64,000 bases of DNA from SYLG01 sp965226945 (lineage in GTDB: Bacteria > Planctomycetota > Planctomycetia > Gemmatales > Gemmataceae): positions 7,936,001 through 8,000,000 of the forward strand of contig OZ245717.1 in assembly GCA_965226945.1 (NCBI GenBank), written 5' to 3'. The stretch's first letter is position 1. Each line of letters starts with the position of its first letter. The position numbers were made by a program, and so were the translations under genes. Shown here piece after piece: positions 8,131 through 18,083 of this stretch. The notes beneath the pieces are model-generated. The model saw only the letters and a program-made list of their open reading frames with translations, was not told the origin of the DNA and made no database searches.

Positions 8131-9687
8131 TTAAGAATGGGGCAATTCCAGGCCACTGATTTCCAGCTTCTTGGAAGTCTTGGTGGCAGGATCGACGATG
8201 ACAATGCGATGATTGTTCGTGTCCGCCACATAAAGCTTACCGCCGGCCGCGAAGATACCACCCGGCTCGTTGAAACCGGTCAAGAACGAACGGCTTTCGC
8301 GAGTCTTCGGATCGATCGTTTTCAGCTTGCTGTTGTAGGTGTCGGCCACATAGAGCAACTCGTTGAGATAGGTCACTCCCAGGGCATGCTGCAACCGTAC
8401 CTGGTCCCCTTTGCCATCAATGTCGCCGAATTCAAAAAGATCCATCCCCACGATCGTGTGGACTTCACCCGTGCCGTTTAATGGCAGCTTGCGAATCGAG
8501 CTCGTTTCACTGTCGGCGACGAAAAGGTTCGTGCCGTCGGTAGCCAGACCGCTTGGCTGAGCGAAACAGGAGCGGGCCAGGGGACCATCGCGCAGGGTCT
8601 CCCGCCCATTGCCCGCATAGGGCTGAATGGTGTTCGTCGTCAGGTCCAATCGCCAAATCTGATGGTGCCCGGCCATGGCGATGAACAGTTCCTTGCCGTG
8701 CAAAAGCAGATCCCAGGGACTGTTCAGGGGTACGGCGGTGGCCTTGCCGACCGCTTCGCGGTCCTGCCCCTGTGCCCCCGTGCCTGCAAGCATGGTCACT
8801 TTTTTCGACTTGAAATCCACCGACCGGAGGCTGTGGTTTTTGCGGTCGGCGACATAGAGGATATCTCCGTTCAGCACCATTCCTTGAGGGTCGTTGAAGG
8901 ACGCCTTGTCGAAATCGCCATCGACTCTTCCGGGGCCGTTGCCTCCCACCACTTCCAGTGTCTTGCCGTCCATGTTCGTGACGACAATGCGGTGGTTGGT
9001 GCTATCGGCGATGAAGATGCGCGAAGATGACGGATCGGCGATGACTTTTCCAGGAAAACGGAGCTTCTCCTTGGAGGTTTCCTTGCCCAAATCGATCTTA
9101 AATTCCTTGGTGTCAAGCGTTCCCTTACTTTTGTGCAACTTGATCAACTGGCCGACCGCCCGATCGAGGGTCTCGAAATGGCCTTCGCCCGCGCGGGCGG
9201 TCACGACATTTCCTTCGGGGTCGATCACGACCAGGCTGGGCCAAGATTGGGCGCCATAGGTCCGCCAGATTTTCATGTTGGCGTCATTGACCACCGGGTG
9301 CTTGACCTCGTAGCGCAACAGCGCCTTGCGGATGCTTTCGGTTTCTTTTTCGTTTTCGAATTTCGGCGAGTGAATGCCGATGACCACCAGCTCGTTGGGG
9401 TATTTCTTTTCCAGTTTGGCCAGATCGGGAAGGGTGTGGATGCAATTGATGCAGCACAGGGTCCAGAAATCGAGAATCACGATCTTTCCACGCAGCGAGC
9501 TCAGCTTGATCGGCTTGGCGGTATTGAGCCAGGCGGTTCCGCCATCGAGTTCAGGCGCTTGGATTTTTTCCTGGGCTTGAGCGCAGGAAATCAGAAAAAA
9601 CGGAGCGAGTGTGGAGAGCAAAACAATTTTTGCCACGAAATCCGCACAAAAACCCCTGGCAGGCAGGAAATTGGCAAGCCTCTTCAT
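8131..9687 (-). CDS. Thioredoxin-like plus NHL-repeat protein (NHLRC2-like)
   Basis: Exported redox protein of unknown partner. A signal or anchor segment (residues about 18-38, AKIVLLSTLAPFFLISC) precedes a thioredoxin-fold domain (about 45-180) with FWTLCCINCIHTLPDL, a CxxC pair at Cys79 and Cys82. The CCINC form is that seen in NHLRC2-type proteins. The rest (about 200-518) is a beta-propeller of NHL repeats with recurring xFIADSTNHRI, LYVADRKNHSLR and LYVADTYNSKLK. Length 518 fits a six-bladed propeller plus thioredoxin. It lies upstream of the DsbD-like gene on the same strand, a possible electron source. Confidence 0.87.
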   Translation of the reverse strand: MKRLANFLPARGFCADFVAKIVLLSTLAPFFLISCAQAQEKIQAPELDGGTAWLNTAKPIKLSSLRGKIVILDFWTLCCINCIHTLPDLAKLEKKYPNELVVIGIHSPKFENEKETESIRKALLRYEVKHPVVNDANMKIWRTYGAQSWPSLVVIDPEGNVVTARAGEGHFETLDRAVGQLIKLHKSKGTLDTKEFKIDLGKETSKEKLRFPGKVIADPSSSRIFIADSTNHRIVVTNMDGKTLEVVGGNGPGRVDGDFDKASFNDPQGMVLNGDILYVADRKNHSLRSVDFKSKKVTMLAGTGAQGQDREAVGKATAVPLNSPWDLLLHGKELFIAMAGHHQIWRLDLTTNTIQPYAGNGRETLRDGPLARSCFAQPSGLATDGTNLFVADSETSSIRKLPLNGTGEVHTIVGMDLFEFGDIDGKGDQVRLQHALGVTYLNELLYVADTYNSKLKTIDPKTRESRSFLTGFNEPGGIFAAGGKLYVADTNNHRIVIVDPATKTSKKLEISGLELPHS

Positions 9688-9742
9688 GTAATTCGCCCTT
9701 GAAGGAGGTCGAGGAATGTCAGCGGGGAACTTGACCCGGGGG

Positions 9743-9760
9743 ATCCTGAACGGTCAGGAT
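9743..9760. promoter_or_regulatory. Short perfect palindrome in a divergent promoter region
   Basis: ATCCTGA-ACGG-TCAGGAT is a 7-bp inverted repeat between the divergent genes starting at 9687 (minus) and 9860 (plus). It has no T-run and lies where an operator would be expected. Binding by a regulator is only a guess. Confidence 0.3.
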
Positions 9761-9859
9761 TGAGGTTAAGAAGTCCGCTCCGCGGCCGCAAGTTGGATCG
9801 CCAACAATGTCTCGACCACCGGCTGACTCGTTTCATCATCGATTATACGAGGCCCTTTC

Positions 9860-12800
9860 ATGTCTCAGGATTTGGCAAAAGGAAGTTCGCAGCAGGTTCA
9901 AGAGAAGCCCCGTCCGGGTGCTTTGGCTCGTTCCTGGGATAGCCTCGGCATCCTGTTGTGCCTTGTTGTGGCTTTTTGCGCGACGTTGTTTCCCGCTCGC
10001 AACCACGATGTTTTTCTGTTTCTGGCAGGGGGCCAGCAGCTGGTTAATGGTACTTATGATTTTTCCAAGGACCCATTCGTTTACACAAATCCCAATGGCT
10101 ATGTGAATCACAACTGGCTGTACAGCATCGTCCTTTATCTCATTCATCAAATTCAGACGCTTGGCCCGTCGTTGCTCATCATCATCAAGGCCCTGGGCGC
10201 CGTCTGCACCGTCATCCTGATTGCCAAATCGGTACGCTTGCCTCTTGGGCGCTTGACGGTTCCCATTTTGGCACTTGGCCTGATGGCCCTGGGAATTTCC
10301 AATCGCTGGCTCTTGCAACCGTTTGCACTTTCGGCCTTCTTCCTCGCGGCGACCCTTTACTTGCTGTCTCATCTGGAAGGCGAGAGCGCCGAAGATGAGA
10401 AGCATTGGGGGCTGGCCTATTTCTGCCTGCCTTTGCTTTTCACCCTGTGGGTCAATTGCGATATCTGGTTTTTCGTGGGCCCACTTGCCGTAACGGTCTA
10501 TTGCACGGCCCGCATCGTTTCTGGCAACTCCCGGCTATCGCCTGTAAGCGTTGTGGCCTTGATTGGGCTTTCTTGGGCGGTTTGTCTTATCAATCCCTGG
10601 GGATTTAAGGCCTTCCAGGTCCCAATGAATATTCGCTTTTACGACGAATCTTTGAAAGGCTGGCGTGAGATCTATCAGCAATGGTTTTCCTCCACGATTA
10701 GCCAAACCTATTTGCAGCCGCATATCGGTTTCAATCTGTCCGGCCTGGCCTTTTTTCCGCTGGCCCTGCTTGGCTTGATTTTCGCCATTTCCGGTCGATC
10801 GCAAAAATCACTCAGCTACATTGCCATTTTCGCGGTCTTTCTTGTGATGGGCCTGGCCTTTTCCCGCACCTTACCATTTTTTTGCATTGCCGGAGCCTGG
10901 GCGACGCTGGGTCTTTGCCTTAACCGCGAACCTCGGCCTTCCGAAGCACCACGCTCCGCTTCCGCCAAGGGTCTGCCGCCTCAGCCCTTCGAAAGCCTGG
11001 TATTCCCCAAAGTGGGTTTGTGCTTTCTGCTCGTTCTCGCGGTGGCTTTCGCGATTCCGGGGTGGATTCACCCCAGGCATACGACCGATGACCGCGCGTT
11101 TGGGCTGGGAATCATCCCGGACGAATCGTTGAAAAACCTCAGTTTGTGGATCAAGGAAAAAAAGGAAAAGGGGGAATGGGACGATACCAAGCAACTGTTC
11201 CATATGTCGCCCGAACTGCCCGGTTACCTCGCCTGGTTCGCTCCCGGTACGAAGGGATTCATCGACTACCGGCTCTCCTTGAGCCATAAAGCAGCGAATG
11301 ATTTTTACCAGATGCACGCAGCGCTCATGGGCAGGAAAAATCAGGTCGATGAAGCATTCAAACTCGACGACTGGAAGGAGATTCTGCGGTCGTGGGATGT
11401 GGGGTATGTGGTCTTCCAGGAAGGAGTCGGGCATGGCTTGGAGCAAGTCGCGCTTGATATTTTGCTGAGCCACGATCGTCGCAGATGGAGTGTTTTGAGA
11501 GTCGAGGGGACCACACTTACACTTGCCCTGAAAACGCCGGCGGATGCCGACAAGCCCGCGCCGGAAGACCCCAAATCGCTGGCGTTTGGCGCCGAAGCCT
11601 CTCGGGTGAGCGACGCACCTGAATTCAAGGAGCCGGTATTCTCGGTTTGGAAAGCCCTGTTCGCCGACAACATTCGCTATGGCCCGAAGGATTATGAAGC
11701 CCTGCACCGGCTCACTCAGTTTCGCACGGAAAGAAGGGCCACGGAGGAATGGCTGAACACCCAGCTTGCGGGCTTGGCCGTTTCGGCCAGCAGCCCTCAG
11801 GCGATGGCCAACCTGGCCACGTGGACTGGGGCGTGCGCGGAAACCTATTTTTCCGGCCGCCCCAACCAGGTCGCCGAAATGTTCGAGTTTTTCGGCACGC
11901 AGACGATCGAGGATGCCGACCCGGCGTACCTCTATCTCTGCATCCGCGCCGCGCGCCAAGCCCTTGCCATCCAGCCCAATGACCCCAAGGCGCTGCTCTT
12001 CTTGGGTCAGGCCTATGAGTTGTTGAACACCGCAAGCCTCGAAAGGCGGCACTTTCAGGTTGCCAATGGTTTGAATGCCATGGCGATGATTCGTCGTTAT
12101 CAGGCCTATGCCGCATTAAACAAGGCAGCCAGGAATGCCCAGTCCATCGAAGACAAACTGGTCCTGAATCCCCTTCTCATGCGAACCTACGAGCGAACCT
12201 ATCCTGAAGTGACGCTGTCTTACTTGAAATCGCATATTGAGGTGATTCAGACGCGGCTTGTCAATTTGCCTCCCGCGGAACGAGTGAATCTCGCGAATCG
12301 GCTGCAAAACAATCTGACGAGCCTGGAAAATGAGATCCGCAGTCGCCAGGACAAATTTGAAAATGCGGCCATTGCCATCGAAAAGCAGTCTCCCAATATC
12401 TCGGCATTCAGAAAGGCGCAGTCGGCCTTTCGCGAATTTCGGCTCATCCAAACCGCCAAGGAAAATATCGATTCCTTGCAATCTCGCGAGCAAATCGCGC
12501 TCGATTCGACCCGAAAACTTCTGCGGGAGACCACCAAGCTCAATCTCGAAATTTTGTTGACCCTCGGGGAAGCCGACGCGGCTGGAGAAGCCTTGACCGA
12601 GGATTACAAGGACCAGTTGGAGGCCTTTCCCAATTTTGATTTGCCGGCATATCAGTGGTTCAACGTCCTGATCGCGGCGGCTCAGGGGCGCTACCAGGTG
12701 GCCGATGCGTTCATCAAGGAGTGCATTCAACCCATGCTCGGACGCAAGCAAGGTTTCCTCAGCAACCTCCGTGACTTGACCTTCGGTTTCCCCAAAAAGG

Positions 12801-13168
12801 ATCAATTCACTCGCTTCAGTCCACTTGAAATGGCCTCACTCAATTGCGCCCGGACCGCAATGATGGGAACGACGGCGATTCAAGGACCGTCGGCCCTGTT
12901 CTCGACCACGTACGACTTCCGCCTGGGCCGGCCGGTACTGGAAGGGATCATTCACGAGGATACCATCCTCGTTCAAGGGCTTTTGCAGTTTCAGGGTTAC
13001 CTCTACAGCAACCATTTGCTCAGTGAAATGGAGGTTTGCCGTGGATTCCTCAGCCTGGAGGCAGGCGACGTTTCCGCTGCCAAACAGGCCTTTACCCGGT
13101 CGTTGGAATACAGTCCCGCCGGGCCCTCGAACTTCATCGTTCGCAAGTTTCTCTCAAAGATCCCTTGA
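9860..13168 (+). CDS. Large polytopic membrane protein with C-terminal helical repeat region
   Basis: I do not recognise a named family. The 1102-residue protein starts with a short hydrophilic stretch and then about ten hydrophobic segments between residues 28 and 400 (for example LGILLCLVVAFCATLFPARN and ILALGLMALGISN). This resembles membrane-embedded glycosyltransferases or O-antigen-ligase-type proteins in layout. A soluble region follows with TPR-like helices, for example AIQPNDPKALLFLGQAYELL near residue 700, and a long coiled-coil-prone stretch near 820-900. The final part again reads like TPR (GFLSLEAGDVSAAKQAFTRS). The ATG at 9860 has GAGG about 10 bases upstream. A role in envelope polysaccharide or surface assembly is possible but unproven. 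Confidence 0.7.
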   Translation: MSQDLAKGSSQQVQEKPRPGALARSWDSLGILLCLVVAFCATLFPARNHDVFLFLAGGQQLVNGTYDFSKDPFVYTNPNGYVNHNWLYSIVLYLIHQIQTLGPSLLIIIKALGAVCTVILIAKSVRLPLGRLTVPILALGLMALGISNRWLLQPFALSAFFLAATLYLLSHLEGESAEDEKHWGLAYFCLPLLFTLWVNCDIWFFVGPLAVTVYCTARIVSGNSRLSPVSVVALIGLSWAVCLINPWGFKAFQVPMNIRFYDESLKGWREIYQQWFSSTISQTYLQPHIGFNLSGLAFFPLALLGLIFAISGRSQKSLSYIAIFAVFLVMGLAFSRTLPFFCIAGAWATLGLCLNREPRPSEAPRSASAKGLPPQPFESLVFPKVGLCFLLVLAVAFAIPGWIHPRHTTDDRAFGLGIIPDESLKNLSLWIKEKKEKGEWDDTKQLFHMSPELPGYLAWFAPGTKGFIDYRLSLSHKAANDFYQMHAALMGRKNQVDEAFKLDDWKEILRSWDVGYVVFQEGVGHGLEQVALDILLSHDRRRWSVLRVEGTTLTLALKTPADADKPAPEDPKSLAFGAEASRVSDAPEFKEPVFSVWKALFADNIRYGPKDYEALHRLTQFRTERRATEEWLNTQLAGLAVSASSPQAMANLATWTGACAETYFSGRPNQVAEMFEFFGTQTIEDADPAYLYLCIRAARQALAIQPNDPKALLFLGQAYELLNTASLERRHFQVANGLNAMAMIRRYQAYAALNKAARNAQSIEDKLVLNPLLMRTYERTYPEVTLSYLKSHIEVIQTRLVNLPPAERVNLANRLQNNLTSLENEIRSRQDKFENAAIAIEKQSPNISAFRKAQSAFREFRLIQTAKENIDSLQSREQIALDSTRKLLRETTKLNLEILLTLGEADAAGEALTEDYKDQLEAFPNFDLPAYQWFNVLIAAAQGRYQVADAFIKECIQPMLGRKQGFLSNLRDLTFGFPKKDQFTRFSPLEMASLNCARTAMMGTTAIQGPSALFSTTYDFRLGRPVLEGIIHEDTILVQGLLQFQGYLYSNHLLSEMEVCRGFLSLEAGDVSAAKQAFTRSLEYSPAGPSNFIVRKFLSKIP

Positions 13169-13412
13169 ACCAGGCAGCGCGTGGGGCTTTGGAGAGTTTA
13201 GGCAAATAAAACGAGAGAGCTTGGGGCCAGCTTGAACCGAAAAACTCTATTTCAGACAAAAGCGAACCCTAAACTCTCTTTCTTTATCTCGTTTGCTCAC
13301 AATTCCTTCGCCAAAATCTTCATTTCTTGGTGGCCGCTTGGCCGGGGGGGGATAAACCTGACGGAACAAGTTTTTTATCGATGTGACCAGACCAGTACCG
13401 GGAAAGGAAGCC

Positions 13413-13973
13413 ATGGGAGTTTTGCCAGATTGGCGCATTGAAAGGGATGTAAAAATCGATCCCTTGGCGCTGGCGGAATCCCGGCCCGGTAAAATATCCT
13501 ACGGCGTCACCAGCTACGGCTACGATGTCCGGGTGGGGCGGCGTTTCAAAGTATTCACCAATGTCCACGGCACCGTTGTGGACCCGAAGAACTTCGACTC
13601 GAAATCGTTTGTCGATATCGAAGCCGATTTTTGCGTGATACCACCGAACAGTTTCGCCCTGGCCGAAACGGTCGAGTACCTGGAAATCCCCAGGAACGTC
13701 ATTGGCATTTGCGTGGGGAAAAGCACCTACGCCCGCTGCGGAATCATCGTGAACGTGACTCCGCTTGAGCCCGAATGGAGAGGCAGAATCACCATTGAGA
13801 TCAGCAATACCACCCCACTGCCTGCCAAAATCTATGCCGGCGAGGGAATTGCGCAAATTTTGTTCGTGGAAGGGACGGAACCTTGCCGTACCAGCTACGC
13901 GGATAAAAAAGGAAAATACCAGGATCAGATCGGTTTGACTCTCCCATTCGTGAAATCGGACGCTGGTACCTAG
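13413..13973 (+). CDS. dcd: dCTP deaminase
   Basis: Converts dCTP to dUTP (or to dUMP in bifunctional forms), supplying the dTTP pathway. The product has the dUTPase-like fold signatures SYGYDVRVG, GICVGKSTYARCG and PLEPEWRGRITIEISNTTP, the last including the catalytic Glu region. I use the ATG at 13413, giving 186 residues (MGVLPDWRIER), because AAAGGA lies just upstream and family members start this way. The longer frame from 13383 is unsupported. Downstream are nrdJ and a cobalamin adenosyltransferase, a set devoted to deoxynucleotide supply. Confidence 0.93.
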   Translation: MGVLPDWRIERDVKIDPLALAESRPGKISYGVTSYGYDVRVGRRFKVFTNVHGTVVDPKNFDSKSFVDIEADFCVIPPNSFALAETVEYLEIPRNVIGICVGKSTYARCGIIVNVTPLEPEWRGRITIEISNTTPLPAKIYAGEGIAQILFVEGTEPCRTSYADKKGKYQDQIGLTLPFVKSDAGT

Positions 13974-14151
13974 CACTTCCTGGAATTTGGCATATCGGCC
14001 CATTGTGGATTTGGCTCAACTCGTTAGAGCTCAATCCTTTGCGAAGTTTCTTGAAACTGAACCGTTGACGACTCAACCGTGATCAGTTCATATGTACGCC
14101 AGTCTTGTCTGGCATAGATTCTCTCGGACCAAGGACAGGATCCCAACCGCC

Positions 14152-17100
14152 ATGCGCATTAGTCGCCGTTTCACGAGTCAAGGAAAAGACCCCTTCGCCT
14201 CGGTGACTTTCATCAATCGAACTTCCCGCATCGCGAACCCGGACGGAAAAGCGGTTTTCGAGATGAAGGATATCCTGGCGCCAGAAGGTTGGTCCCAGGT
14301 GGCCGTCGACATCCTGGCGCAAAAGTATTTCCGCAAGGCCGGCGTTCCCGTCCGCCTGGAAAAGGTGCCCGAAGACGGCGTGCCTTCCTGGCTTTGGCGC
14401 ACCCGCGCCCCGAAGAACGAGGCGCGATTGACGCATGAGACCGATGCCCGCCAGGTGTTTCGCCGGTTGGCCGGTTGTTGGACTTACTGGGGCTGGAAGG
14501 GGGGCTATTTCTCTTCTGAGGAAGACGCTCAAGCGTTCCACGACGAAATCTGTTACATGCTCGCCACCCAGATGGCGGCTCCCAATTCCCCGCAATGGTT
14601 CAATACGGGCCTTTTCTGGGCCTATGGCATTGATGGTCCGGCCCAGGGCCATTTCCGGGTCGACCCCGCCACTAATGAAGTGGTCCGATCCAAATCGGCC
14701 TACGAGCACCCGGCCCCTCATGCCTGTTTCATCCAGGCGGTCAATGACGACCTCGTCAATGAAGGGGGCATCATGGACCTGTGGGTCCGCGAAGCCCGTA
14801 TCTTCAAGTACGGCTCCGGCACCGGCAGCAATTTTTCGAGCGTGCGCGGCGATGGCGAACCGCTTTCCGGCGGCGGCCGCTCCAGCGGGCTGATGAGCTT
14901 CCTCAAGATTGGCGACCGGGCGGCCGGAGCGATCAAGTCGGGCGGCACGACCCGCCGCGCGGCGAAGATGGTCGTGCTCGATCTGGACCATCCCGACATT
15001 GAAGAGTTCATCGAATGGAAGGTGATCGAGGAACAAAAGGTCGCGGCCCTGGTCACCGGATCGAAATTGCTCAACCGTCATCTCAATGCGGTCATGAAGG
15101 CGTGCCAGAGCGCCGCGGGCAATTCCGGCCGCACCAGTCAGGACCGTTTCGACCCGCGTAAAAACCAGGAACTGCGCAAGGCGGTGGTCGAATCGCGCAA
15201 GGACGAAATTCCAAGCAACTATGTTGAGCGCGCCATTCAACTGGCCCGCCAGGGATTTTCCTCCCTGAAGATTGAAGAATTCGACACCGACTGGAACTCC
15301 AAGGCCTACTTCACCGTCTCGGGCCAGAACAGCAATAACTCAGTTCGTATCGGCAACGATTTCATGGAATCGGTGCTGGCAGGCGGCGACTGGCACCTCC
15401 TTTGGCGCACCGAAAAAGAGAAGGCCCGCAAGGAAAACCGCCAACCCAAGCCTTACAAGACGATTCCCGCCACCCAGCTCTGGAATCAAATCTGCTTCGC
15501 CGCCTGGTCGTGCGCCGACCCCGGCGTCCAGTTCGACACCACCTGCAACGAATGGCACACTTGCCCCGCCGATGGCCGGATCAACGCCTCGAATCCGTGC
15601 AGCGAATATATGTTCCTGGACGATACGGCCTGCAACCTGGCCTCGCTCAATCTGCTCAAATTCCTGGATATCGAATCTTCCCGCTTCGATGTCGAGTCCT
15701 TCCGCCATGCGACCTATCTGTGGACGCTTGTCCTGGAAATCTCGGTGCACATGGCCCAGTTTCCCAGCATCAGCGTCGCGCGCAAATCGTACGATTTCCG
15801 CACCCTGGGCCTGGGCTATGCCAATATGGGTTCGCTGCTCATGGTGCAGGGCCTGCCTTACGATTCCGATCAGGGCAGGGCGGTCTGCGCCTGCATCTCG
15901 TCGCTCATGCATGCCGCCTCCTATGTCATGTCGGCGCGCATCGCCGGCGAAGTGGGGCCGTTCGCGCGCTACCAGGCGAATCGCGACGCGATGCTGCGGG
16001 TCGTGCGCAATCATCGCCGCGCCGCCTACAACGCCGCGCGCGAGGAATACGAAAGCCTGACGATTACTCCCGTTGGCATCGAACCGGGATTCGCGCCCGC
16101 CTATCTGCTTGAGGCGGCCCGCGAAGAATCCGACCTGATGGTCAGCGAGGGAGAGGCGCACGGTTTTCGCAATGCCCAGGTCACCTGCATTGCGCCGACC
16201 GGTACGATCGGCCTCGTCATGGACTGCGACACCACGGGCGTCGAGCCCGATTTCGCGCTGGTGAAGTTCAAGAAGCTGGCCGGCGGCGGCTACTTCAAAA
16301 TCATCAACGCCTGCGTCCCTTCGGCACTTAAAAAGCTTGCCTACAAGCCGCGGCAAATCGAAGACATCGTGCGTCATTGCCGCGGTTCGGGCACCTTGCG
16401 CGGTTGCCCGCACATCAATCACGACACCCTCGCCGCACGGGGAATGCCCGAAGAATCGATCAAGCGCGTCGAAGAACTTCTGCCCGGCGCCTTCGAACTG
16501 CCCTTTGTGGTCAATCGCTGGACGATCGGCGATGAGGTGCTTACCGGCGCCCTTGGCTTCAATCAGGCCCAGATCGAACATCCGACCTTCGATCTGCTCA
16601 AGGCCATGGGGTTTACAAACGATCAGATCACCGAAGCCAACGATTACGTTTGCGGCACGATGACCATCGAGGGGGCGCCGCACCTCAAGGATGAGCATTT
16701 GCCCGTGTTCGATTGCGCCAACCGGTGCGGCAAGACCGGACAACGATACCTGTCGCCGGAAGCTCATATCCGGATGATGGCCGCGGCCCAGCCGTTCGTT
16801 TCGGGAGCGATCTCCAAAACGATCAACATGCCGCATGGCGCCACGGTCGAAGAGGTGAAAAAGGCCTACCTGCTCAGTTGGCAGCTCATGCTCAAGGCCA
16901 ACGCGCTTTATCGCGACGGCTCCAAACTGAGCCAACCGCTCAATTCGGTCAGCGGACTGGACGAAACCGACAACAGTCTCGAATCGGCCGCCGAGGAGAA
17001 GAAGGCCGAAGCGGTACGGGTCGCGGAAAAGGTGGTTTACCGCTACCTGACGCAAAGGCGCCGCCTGCCCGATCGCCGTTCCGGCTACACCCAAAAGGCG

Positions 17101-17859
17101 CGCATTGGGCCGCACAAAATCTACCTGCGTACCGGCGAATACGAAGACGGAACGCTTGGAGAGATCTTCCTCGACATGCACAAGGAAGGCGCGGCCTTCC
17201 GCAGCATGACCAACTGCTTCGCCATTGCCGTCTCACTGGGCTTGCAACATGGAGTGCCGCTCGAAGAGTTTGTCGACGCGTTCCTGTTCACCCGTTTCGA
17301 ACCCAACGGCATGGTCCAGGGCAACCCCCATATCAAGATGGCGACCAGCCTGATCGACTACATCTTCCGGGAACTGGCAATCACCTATCTGGGCCGGCAC
17401 GAACTGGCCCATATCGATCCCGAGGATCTGCGCGGCGATGCCATCCATCGTGCCGAAGACGACCCTCAGTTCGAAAAGGAAGAAGTGGTCTCCGAACGGA
17501 TGGTCGAGGACGAAGAGGCAGCCAAACCGGCCAAGGTGATGATCCCGCGATCGGGCCACCTGCATCCGATGTCCACGCCGAAGCCGCCCGCATCCGTGAC
17601 GCAAGGCAACGGGGCCGCGATCAACACGGCCCAGACCAATGGCACCCATGCCAAACAGGGGGCCCAGCCACCGGTGCAGGTCATGGAGGGGTCGAAGCGG
17701 CAGACCGGCGGAAAACTCTCCAAGACGGAGCAGATCCGTCAGGCCCGGCAAAAGGGGTACGAGGGGGACCCTTGTTCGACTTGCCAGCAGATGACCCTCG
17801 TGCGCAACGGCACCTGCCTGAAGTGCGATACCTGCGGAACCACCTCGGGCTGTAGCTAG
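14152..17859 (+). CDS. nrdJ: Adenosylcobalamin-dependent (class II) ribonucleotide reductase
   Basis: Reduces ribonucleotides to deoxyribonucleotides with adenosylcobalamin as radical source, so no oxygen or second subunit is required. About 1235 residues are predicted, the usual length of the long NrdJ form. Recognisable segments are HACFIQAVNDDL, the NPCSEYMFLDDTACNLASLN active-site region, APTGTIGLVMDCDTTGVEPD and NTGLFWAYG. The C-terminal cysteine tail (CSTCQQM, CLKCDTCGTTSGC) acts as a redox shuttle or metal knuckle in this family. I place the start at the ATG at 14152. The ATG at 14092 adds 20 residues unlike the family. No cobalamin riboswitch was seen in the 178-bp upstream gap. Confidence 0.95.
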   Translation: MRISRRFTSQGKDPFASVTFINRTSRIANPDGKAVFEMKDILAPEGWSQVAVDILAQKYFRKAGVPVRLEKVPEDGVPSWLWRTRAPKNEARLTHETDARQVFRRLAGCWTYWGWKGGYFSSEEDAQAFHDEICYMLATQMAAPNSPQWFNTGLFWAYGIDGPAQGHFRVDPATNEVVRSKSAYEHPAPHACFIQAVNDDLVNEGGIMDLWVREARIFKYGSGTGSNFSSVRGDGEPLSGGGRSSGLMSFLKIGDRAAGAIKSGGTTRRAAKMVVLDLDHPDIEEFIEWKVIEEQKVAALVTGSKLLNRHLNAVMKACQSAAGNSGRTSQDRFDPRKNQELRKAVVESRKDEIPSNYVERAIQLARQGFSSLKIEEFDTDWNSKAYFTVSGQNSNNSVRIGNDFMESVLAGGDWHLLWRTEKEKARKENRQPKPYKTIPATQLWNQICFAAWSCADPGVQFDTTCNEWHTCPADGRINASNPCSEYMFLDDTACNLASLNLLKFLDIESSRFDVESFRHATYLWTLVLEISVHMAQFPSISVARKSYDFRTLGLGYANMGSLLMVQGLPYDSDQGRAVCACISSLMHAASYVMSARIAGEVGPFARYQANRDAMLRVVRNHRRAAYNAAREEYESLTITPVGIEPGFAPAYLLEAAREESDLMVSEGEAHGFRNAQVTCIAPTGTIGLVMDCDTTGVEPDFALVKFKKLAGGGYFKIINACVPSALKKLAYKPRQIEDIVRHCRGSGTLRGCPHINHDTLAARGMPEESIKRVEELLPGAFELPFVVNRWTIGDEVLTGALGFNQAQIEHPTFDLLKAMGFTNDQITEANDYVCGTMTIEGAPHLKDEHLPVFDCANRCGKTGQRYLSPEAHIRMMAAAQPFVSGAISKTINMPHGATVEEVKKAYLLSWQLMLKANALYRDGSKLSQPLNSVSGLDETDNSLESAAEEKKAEAVRVAEKVVYRYLTQRRRLPDRRSGYTQKARIGPHKIYLRTGEYEDGTLGEIFLDMHKEGAAFRSMTNCFAIAVSLGLQHGVPLEEFVDAFLFTRFEPNGMVQGNPHIKMATSLIDYIFRELAITYLGRHELAHIDPEDLRGDAIHRAEDDPQFEKEEVVSERMVEDEEAAKPAKVMIPRSGHLHPMSTPKPPASVTQGNGAAINTAQTNGTHAKQGAQPPVQVMEGSKRQTGGKLSKTEQIRQARQKGYEGDPCSTCQQMTLVRNGTCLKCDTCGTTSGCS

Positions 17860-17926
17860 GGGAGGTTGGCGCCCTGGCCGCCACGTGGACCGCCGTTGGA
17901 ACGCCAGATGGACCGCTTGAGAATGG

Positions 17927-17971
17927 ACCCGGAGTGGAATCCCCAAAGGAAGCCTCTCCGGGTTTTCTTTT
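17927..17971 (+). terminator. Probable terminator of nrdJ
   Basis: ACCCGGAG (17927-17934) pairs with CTCCGGGT (17956-17963), with a 21-nt loop that may pair further. A T-rich tail TTTTCTTTT follows. It lies 67 bp past the nrdJ stop. Confidence 0.55.
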
Positions 17972-18083
17972 GCTCACTGCCGAACCAAGGAAATAGCGCG
18001 GCCGGTTGGCGCCGGCTTTGAGAAGGCCCCTGAGGAAATCACTGCGTGGTGCGATTTCCACGCGGTGGGAGGAGGAGGAAACG

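Noticed and set aside
13192..13278. 11-bp inverted repeat (13192-13202 and 13268-13278) between the large membrane protein and dcd
   Set aside because: The 65-nt spacer and lack of a T-run make it neither a good terminator nor an obvious operator; chance is possible in this AT-richer stretch.
13974..14151. Cobalamin riboswitch upstream of nrdJ
   Set aside because: No B12-box or conserved core was found in the short leader.
14083..15240. Long minus-strand frame opposite nrdJ; similar case at 15340-17181
   Set aside because: High GC gives long antisense frames. The plus strand encodes the full B12-dependent reductase, and these frames have no domains.
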